Below, in pieces: positions 35,748 to 64,000 of a DNA stretch of 64,000 nt. The notes below the pieces were generated by a model. It was not told the DNA's origin. It made no database searches and was given only the letters and a program-made list of their open reading frames with translations. Position numbers and translations under genes: made by a program. This stretch comes from Xestospongia bergquistia (taxonomy: Eukaryota > Porifera > Demospongiae > Haplosclerida > Petrosiidae), in assembly GCA_963965975.1 (NCBI GenBank), contig OZ014415.1, positions 5,275,001-5,339,000 on the forward strand, given 5' to 3'. The first letter of the stretch is position 1; each line of letters opens with the position of its first letter.

Positions 35748-37785
35748 AACACTACTAATTATGCTGTAAATGCTTAAGTATGTGAACAATAATTATTGAT
35801 TTAATATTTTGAAAATTGTACTTTATGACACTGAGTGTGAATTTGAATGCAATATTTTCCTTAGTTGTCTCTCTAACACTAATACTAGAATATAGAACAA
35901 TCATCTTTTATCTATAATTATGTACACTCACTACAGTTAAATTCATGTACACACATAAAAACTCAACAGTTGTGACTATGTTCATGTTTTCACCGCTATA
36001 GCATCAATATACATTTATGCAGTATTAACATACTGACATAGTCATGTAAAATGAGAGTTTTTAGTGATATCACTGATGAAAAACATTTTTGCCAGAAGTA
36101 TGGAAGATAATTATATCTTTTCAGTAATGGAGTAGAAAACTTTTCAAGATATGGAGGTTCAATATTGTTAAGTTGCTAATTATTAGTGACAAAATACTTG
36201 CACTTCAGTGGGATGGGCAGGTGAACTAAAGTTTTGAAAACAAGCTGAGGGCTTCAGCCCCCCCTCCTTATGTACTTCAAAATTATCTGACATACTTTTT
36301 GTTACCACTGAATAAGTCAGCTTATGCATGTTTATTTGTATGTAATACCCCCACTAACAGAATATAGCCAGGCATAATAGTGATATTTTGGAATGGACAT
36401 TGAAATAATGAATCTTTGTTGTAATTATAATAGAATTGTCAGATTGATTTCATAGTTCACGCAAGAAAGACACGTCCCTTACCTGTGTGAACTGTGAAGT
36501 CAATGATGGTGTTATACTCTTTAGCTCCTGTCTTTTCAAACAGTTTATAAAAATGCCCACTTGTTTCGAGTTATGCAAGGGTAGACATGCTTTACCATTT
36601 ACATGGTCTATTCTACTAACAGTATTACATTCATCCAACATGCATGGGTACAAGCATTTTAGGAAGCGTTTAAGTACACAAAATTTTCAAATTTGTCAAA
36701 TAAAGCACAGGTAGCTTTTGGTTATGTCTTATAGTAAAAATACAAATTATAAGTGATTTTTATTACACAATGGTACAGATTAGTAGCCTGTAGTAACTCT
36801 ATAAATAGTTTGAGGCTCAAAGTGTTCAGTGTTGTTTTGCTGATTTTTTAGATCTGTATGACAACCAAAACTTATGAAATTACCTAGCTCACAGTTACGT
36901 GTAGATGTAAACAATTAAGTGCAAGTACAATGAGCACCTTAACTGATGCATGTGGACTTAGCACCCAGCTAAAGTGTATGCAACAGTACTCAAGGCTTGG
37001 GCCCATGTCTTGTTTCATTCAAGGATTAGAGTAGGTGTAGGATATTATCATCATGAGTGGTGGATGGTATTTTGTCCATACATGTCCAGGTTTACAATCA
37101 GATACTTATGGGATAACCTAGTCTTTTCATAATTCCACAGTCCTACATGACATTGAGGTGGGACTGTGGGATTCCTAGGGAACTCTGATGGCAAACAATA
37201 CTGATTTTGTCACTAGAAGCAATTGTGTATCTGTTTAAATTGTATTTCAAAAGCACACACTGTTTGAAATTCGATGTGTATTCTTACCTGTATATATGGT
37301 ATAATGCTGTAATACAGTGTATTATATGGCTGCACTTTAGTGTTTAGAAAGGTTTAGGGGTCGCCTTCTTAAAAATATACAATTGTGTATAAGGTTACAT
37401 GTCACATTCAATGTAAGTCCAAATGTTTATTTGAATGGAATTAGTGGAAATTTTTATCACAAAAATATTCCTATTATAACCACAGCGAAACTTTGAAATA
37501 TATAATTATGGTAGAAGCTTAGTGGCATGATGTACAAGTTGTCATATCTTCTGCTTGAGATTGCTTGCTAGTTTCCTATTAGAAGACACAGAATCCTAAA
37601 CCTGTGAATTGTTAGTACAATATTTTTATTTTAGATTAGAATAATTATTAGCAACCTGCAATTCTATGAAGTAGTGGTGGCATCAACTCATATTCACCTA
37701 CATGTATTGATATAATTGTTAGCCAATAAATAAATAAAAAACACCTCCAAAATATGAAAAATGTAGGAGATGCCAGTCATTTAGA

Positions 37786-38004
37786 GAGAATACAAACAAG
37801 ACAGTATAGGGATAGCAGTTGTTGATCCATGCAAGGCAAATGAAAGGGACATTAACTAGCTACAAACATGTATACCTAAAATTGAACGAATAGTTAAAAT
37901 TTGTTTGGGTGTTCTATACCTTTGGCATGATCATGATAATACTGTATTTATAGGGATGAAGGAATTGCCATCCCTGGCCTGCTATCTTCTTTGTATTTTG
38001 TCTA
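37786..38004. mobile_element. Diverged MITE-like inverted repeat
   Basis: Left arm GAGAATACAAACAAGACAGT then ATAGGGATAGCAGTT; right arm GAATTGCCATCCCTGG then CCTGCTATCTTCTTTGTATT. Reading the right arm backwards gives AATACAAAGAAGATAGCAGG and GGGATGGCAATT, which matches the arms of the elements in DDX43 introns 15 and 20. The copy is old and its ends are blurred. Confidence 0.55.
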
Positions 38005-38540
38005 CATAATGACTGCATCAGCCATCTCTACATTTACTATAACTTTTTGTTATTTATATTGTACATCTATCTATCCATTTACTGACAAATTCAGATATCA
38101 AAATCAATCTTAACACCAGTCAGTTGAGTGAGTATACTAGTCATCATGATTTAGTAACACCTAGGAGTCAATGCAATCTATTATCATATATACAATATGT
38201 ATATACAGACCATATGATCACAAAGTTAGTCCACAAAATTTTGCAATTACTTTCAAATTTTTACCTCTTTCAAGGAACATTCCAGTGATCTCATTGTGAC
38301 ACGTTAGTCCAGCAGTAATCCATAGTGCAACAACACGTTACACAATGAGTTACATATAAATACTAAAGTTGAAACTTCAAACTTTACTGACTTTTGGAAA
38401 GCTACAGTAGTTTGCTAGTAGCCTAGGTCTGGGGACGAGACTATCGCAATTATGTGTTCATTTTTACGAAGGGTCGCTATGGTTGAATCACACGACAGGA
38501 AACAGGCCAAAGGCCCCCCCCCCCCCTCCTTCAAATGGAA

Positions 38541-38550
38541 GTCACGTGGT
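38541..38550. promoter_or_regulatory. E-box CACGTG upstream of DDX43
   Basis: TCACGTGG with a perfect CACGTG core at 38,543-38,548 lies 29 bp before the start codon of DDX43. CACGTG is the core bound by USF/MAX/TFE-type bHLH factors in animals. The same eight bases in the opposite orientation occur in the next promoter (49,812-49,819). Confidence 0.5.
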
Positions 38551-38576
38551 TTTAATTGTTTTGCCAAGGGCAACAT

Positions 38577-49692
<11,116 letters not shown>

Positions 49693-49810
49693 TGTGTCTA
49701 ACAATAACCCTGTGTTAATTATTGATTATAATTCTCATTTATCCTCAAGAAAATTCATAATCATTATTTATTAAGGTATTATAATATATTAATTTTTATC
49801 AATTAATCTG

Positions 49811-49836
49811 CCCACGTGACCAATTAAGCTGGGCGG
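49811..49836. promoter_or_regulatory. Promoter boxes before the JIP3/4 gene
   Basis: In the 217 bp between the DDX43 stop and the JIP3/4 ATG there is CCACGTGA (E-box core 49,813-49,818), CCAAT at 49,820-49,824, and GGGCGG at 49,831-49,836, all within 26 bp and 75-100 bp before the ATG. This cluster is what a compact animal promoter would contain. Function is inferred from motif identity only. Confidence 0.55.
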
Positions 49837-49909
49837 TGCCTCTTCAAACGATCGTCACCTATTTCTCTTAACTTTTGTAAGCTGAATCCCTTATCATCTA
49901 CTCATCTAT

Positions 49910-60221
<10,312 letters not shown>

Positions 60222-60408
60222 ATTTGTTTAATATATATAATTATAATATATATTATATATTATATTGTCCTCATCTATACCATGTTCATGTAATTAATTA
60301 ATTAGAGTGTAGGCAGATTTTTTTTCTATTTTCCTTTTAATTTTATGCTTTGCTTGCTTAATTAATATTCTTTTTGTAATTTTATATAACAAATTAATAT
60401 TCTCGATA

Positions 60409-60436
60409 GTGGGCGTGTCGCTTGTCCGCCATGTTG
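60409..60436. promoter_or_regulatory. GC/CACCC-type box and YY1-consensus motif before RYBP
   Basis: GTGGGCGTGTC (60,409-60,419) resembles a KLF/Sp-type box. CCGCCATGTTG (60,426-60,436) matches the YY1 consensus CCGCCATNTTG in full. Both lie 26-53 bp before the start codon, in the 240 bp gap after the JIP3/4 stop. The ATG inside the motif opens a two-codon upstream reading frame (ATG TTG TAA) if it is transcribed. Binding is inferred from sequence alone. Confidence 0.5.
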
Positions 60437-60461
60437 TAAGTAGTTTGTTCTTTAATTCTCT

Positions 60462-62480
60462 ATGGATACTGGAGGGATAGTTCAATTGGAATGGCAATGT
60501 CCTTCTTGTACTCTCATTAACAGAGGTAGTAGCTTCAAATGTCGTGTCTGTGGCACTCCAAAGGGGACATCCACTCGACAAAGCAAGTTGGTCACGATAA
60601 TACTCGTTTATAAGATGTATATTCTTTGTGTTTGCGTGTGCTCTCAGCGGGAATGGCCCAGACTGTCTAATCCTACAAGGCTTATAATTATGGTTAGAGG
60701 TTAGACATTTTAGGATTAGACATTTTGGATACATTCTTATCAAATTACATACTGATTTTTAAATGAAGTTCTAATTTAGTAGCTAAACCCTGACCCCCCA
60801 AAAATAATTAGCTATGTTTATGTGATTGTATTTTTCTATAGCTAATAATATTTAAATACAATGCACCAGGTAATAAATAATCGTTGTGTTGTATTGTTGG
60901 ATGGGTGGAGTCTACTAGTATCACACTTGTGTAGTGAGCCTCTCCCTCTACATGAGACTAAAATTGACCATTTTAAGTTGATAATTCTTTTAGAATTACT
61001 TTATAATATGGATTTTAATGTTGATTTCTCTGAGATTTATTACTTTGTATATGTATAACTCTAAGGTATATCTGGAGTAAGTACATAATAGCAGTAGTTA
61101 CTTCAACTTAATCCTTTATAGTGGCATACTTAATATCAATAATCTGTTATAAGACACAGTTCAGACTGTTATTTGACACTCCAATACTATTGTCATTATA
61201 AGACATTAGCACAATGTATATAATATATAATTGAATGGATAACTGTCAATATGGCTAGATATTGGATGGTATTTGGATGAGTCCAAATAATGAGTCAAAT
61301 ACAAACCCAATATCCAGTGATTTTGGATAGCTGACCATCTAATGAGAGGATTGTTATACAAAGATCTAAATATACATCTAAAGAGATCTATTATCACACA
61401 AGAATACAGAATGATCAATATAGGGATACTTACTATTCAAAATGATGTTGAAGCTTTCTTAGAGTTAATATAGGATCCTACATTTTTGTTCATAGTCTTC
61501 AGATCTACAATTGAGATACACAGAAGAAACTTTTTAGTCTACATCTTGCTTTTCTTTGTCTCATGTATATTACTTTGAGGTCTAGTTGTGTTATTAACTG
61601 TTCTACGTGATAGTGTGATGTAGTTGAAACTTGAAAGTGGCCATTCAAAATTATTTCCAGTTGTTATAAAAGCAGCTACAGAATGTGAGAAAGCTGATTA
61701 ATAAAAGTTTCAATGCATGTCCATCACCACAGTATTCACATGAGAGACCATTTGTTGCCTCAGTCATTAAAGTGTGGAGTTCAATTTTTCAACTATCATG
61801 CACAGAATACATGTTAGTTGACACTGCATAATTAACAGACGGCCAAACAAGTGTTGAACTGCATTACATATGAATAGCAACAGATCCTTAGTGATATATT
61901 GATTACCTACATTAAGTAGTGATTGTTTAGTTATTGAAACACTAACAAGGTGTGTTGCCGTAATTTATTGTTTTGATTATAGATAACTAGATTTGGAACT
62001 TATCAAATTATGATAATACCATTTTAGGTTTCACACTGCAGCTTTAGAACAACAATATTTAGCTGAATCATTACACAGACTACAAATAGCCAAAGGTTTT
62101 AATAAAGCAATGCCTGTCCATCCACCTCCTTCAAGTGGAGGAGGTCCTTCAACATCAGGTAAAAGAAGATCAAGATTAAAGACTGCATCTGGGAAGAGTG
62201 AAATTAATAAAAATAAGAAGACTATCTCCTCTTCATATAGACGTTGGTAAGTGACTATATATAACATATTATTCTTGTGTTAGAATTAATTACATGATTA
62301 AGATACACATACATAGTACCAGGTATTGTTAACAGTATCTTTTATAAGTTTTGTCTCACATTTTATAGGCCCACAATAGATAACATTGACAGGACTAGTG
62401 GACATTCTTATACAGTGACTGTCAACTCAGTTAGTGTAGTAATAACAGAATACATGTTACTTTATCCTGGTCTTGACTAA
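60462..62480 (+). CDS. RYBP: RYBP/YAF2 homologue (Polycomb PRC1 subunit), 3 exons, 151 aa
   Basis: Exons are 60,462-60,586, 62,028-62,246 and 62,369-62,480; phases close. The N-terminus has a RanBP2/NZF zinc finger at residues 11-30: W-Q-C-P-S-C-T-L-I-N, then F-K-C-R-V-C-G, followed by K-G-T-S-T-R-Q-S-K, the family's hallmark tail. A basic, Lys/Ser-rich middle (R-R-S-R-L-K, N-K-N-K-K) follows. The end reads I-D-N-I-D-R-T-S, then Y-T-V-T-V-N-S-V-S-V-V-I-T-E-Y, which aligns with the vertebrate segment N-V-D-R-S-x-A, V-T-V-G-x-x-T-V-I-I-T-D-F that binds RING1. In known animals RYBP/YAF2 joins non-canonical PRC1 and reads ubiquitinated H2A. Vertebrate proteins are longer (about 180-230 aa) with a Ser-rich tail that is missing here. 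The first intron has an uncommon GTTGGT donor; read-through of it would give an 80-residue form. Confidence 0.88.
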
Positions 62481-64000
62481 ATCATTGGTTTTAATCTTTT
62501 ATTTGTTACTGAATGTGGAAGTATCTTATTGTCATGTTTGTTCACAAATGTTTTCTTTAATCTAAGTTAATTATAATATTATCATTAAAAGAAAATAATT
62601 GATGCCTATAAGTAGTTTGCAAGTTATCATTTTAGTGACAGATTAAGCACAATTTTAATTGAAAATTCTGATATTTTGGCTTGTTAGATAGACACTGAGG
62701 ATATCATTGGGTAGGACACACAAATTTAACATTATATGGCTTCTACATTCCTTCATGTAACAGCTGGTAGTCCAGGAAAGATCAGGCAATAAAGTAATTG
62801 GATTCTCTAATGTTGTTACCATTTCTTTTAAAGGAATCCCACTTGTTTGTCTATAATAACTTCCCCAGTTAAACTATTATTAATAAATCTTATTAGTTTG
62901 TAAAACCCTTGTTTGGCATAGCTTGCTCTCAGCAACATCTCAACTTATTCAAAAATGTAATCATGCTAATTGGGAAGCTCATGTGCATATCCTCATGTTA
63001 CATATTGCTTAACATTGTCAAGGAGGGGAATACTTATATGGAATTGTTGCTTCTCCAGGGAATGTAAATATGTTAATTAGGAAAACTCACAAATCCTCGT
63101 GTTTCATACTGCTTACATTGCCAAGGAGGGGATTGCTTGTACACTTCAACAAGGAATGTAAATATGCTAATTGGGAAAACTCATGATCATGTCTTCACAT
63201 ACTGAGTATTGTTGTTCAAAAGAGAGGGAATCATTTTATTGATCTGAGGTGCTTTTGCTGATCGATATGTAAGAAAATTATTGCCTTAAAAATCTGCTTA
63301 TTCATGCTATTGGAACTTAGATGTTCAAGCCCTAATTTGATGTTTTTTCATTGTTTACACATTCAACAAAACTAAATGAAATAATTGAGTGTGGTGCTGA
63401 TTATAATTACATAACCACATGAATCATTGTATAATAAGTTCATACTCTAATTCACTGTTATAAGAACACATGCAATATACTTATAAATATGTTATTGAAA
63501 TAAGAAAAGCTACAAATTTAAAATGACACATTGCTCTGTTTTGCAATGTCATTAGAATGTATTGTGCATATCTCTGTGGTATAGGAACTGTCTAATTACT
63601 AAGGCTTATCATTCTCTGAACAACAGAAGCCACTCGGTTTCATGAGGAAAATGAATAAAATAATGTTAATTTTATTGTTATGTGTATGTTAATAGTACTG
63701 CTGATTTTGTAAAGTCATCATGAAAACAATATTGATCATTTTCAAGCTGTTAATCTTTCAATGAGGGTTCAAAACCAAGTAGGTTGCTTTGCAAGTGGAA
63801 AGTAGGTAAATATAATACAGATGGATTTTGGAGAGTAGCATCATATTTATAGCTTTAGTATGTTTCATCAATTTCATCTGCTACTGCTACATAGAGATAC
63901 AGTGTCTTATACGTATATGTTACTGGTTACTTCTTCACACTTTTATGATTAGTGACTAAACTTTAAATGGACCTATTCTGGAGATAGCACCTATCCATTA
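62481..64000. other. Region downstream of RYBP
   Basis: No further gene is seen up to the window edge. AATAAA occurs at about 62,787 and 62,881 and could serve as poly(A) signals for the RYBP transcript. The tandem repeat at 62,940-63,235 lies here. Confidence 0.45.
62940..63235. repeat. Three imperfect tandem copies of about 95-107 bp
   Basis: The phrases ATGCTAATTGGGAAGCTCAT, ATGTTAATTAGGAAAACTCA and ATGCTAATTGGGAAAACTCA begin near 62,962, 63,069 and 63,163. Between them are TGTCAAGGAGGGGAATACTT and TGCCAAGGAGGGGATTGCTT at matching positions. Copies are clearly diverged. Confidence 0.75.

Larger units (their letters stand above)
35748..38576. other. 2.8 kb intergenic stretch
   Basis: No exon of a recognisable protein was found on either strand. 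It holds a possible old MITE-like inverted repeat (37,786-38,004), a short imperfect hairpin (arms CCACAGTCCTAC and GTGGGACTGTGG at about 37,136-37,170), C-rich tracts (36,259; 38,513-38,526) and, close to the right end, the DDX43 promoter. The last 150 bp are less A+T-rich. Confidence 0.5.

Noticed and set aside
36450-36714. Overlapping 67- and 75-codon frames on opposite strands
   Set aside because: No recognisable domain, no splice signals that connect them to other exons, ordinary A+T-rich composition.
37133-37171. Small hairpin as a possible microRNA precursor
   Set aside because: The stem is about 12 bp with mismatches and the arms are too short for a microRNA hairpin.

Overview
The window is nuclear DNA from an animal, most likely an early-branching one such as a demosponge. 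It is strongly A+T-rich. The protein genes are animal ones: a JIP3/JIP4 scaffold, an RYBP/YAF2 Polycomb factor, a DDX43 helicase and a TMEM104-like transporter. They are split by many introns, some only 44-55 bp long, in a compact head-to-tail layout. The species assignment is inference. No rRNA, tRNA, CRISPR array or bacterial-type operon was seen.

Bases 1 to about 24,935 are one large tandem satellite that begins before the window. The common unit is about 270 bp, with on the order of 70 copies. Longer, more diverged units (about 450-500 bp) are interspersed with it. Higher-order structure is visible: a 768-777 bp trimer block (13.5-16.1 kb), a 542 bp dimer block (21.9-23.2 kb), a 484 bp duplication (3.8-4.7 kb), and long-form blocks copied across about 9.5 kb. 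Two gene fossils lie inside the array: a transposase-like helix-turn-helix fragment near 1.4 kb and a RecQ-like helicase fragment with a Walker A motif near 19.8 kb.

Bases 25 to 31 kb are gene-poor and carry several unrelated minisatellites and a duplicated 370-410 bp segment. A candidate minus-strand gene may span this region: a possible first exon at 31.1-31.2 kb and a phase-compatible ankyrin-like exon at 25.0-25.2 kb. A pair of palindromes and a G-run-bearing MITE-like element follow.

Bases 32.7 to 62.5 kb hold four plus-strand genes whose exon phases I could close completely: a TMEM104/SLC38-like amino-acid transporter (3 exons, 561 aa), DDX43 (24 exons, 572 aa), a JIP3/JIP4 scaffold (28 exons, 1081 aa) and RYBP/YAF2 (3 exons, 151 aa). 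The last three are separated by only 217 and 240 bp between stop and start codons. Introns hold several MITE-like inverted-repeat elements and (TA)n tracts. The genes do not form an obvious pathway: they cover amino-acid transport, RNA unwinding, motor/JNK scaffolding and chromatin silencing. I found no convincing new multi-gene system. The most interesting signals are the layered evolution of the satellite, the paired E-boxes in two promoters, and a YY1-consensus motif beside the RYBP/YAF2 gene.
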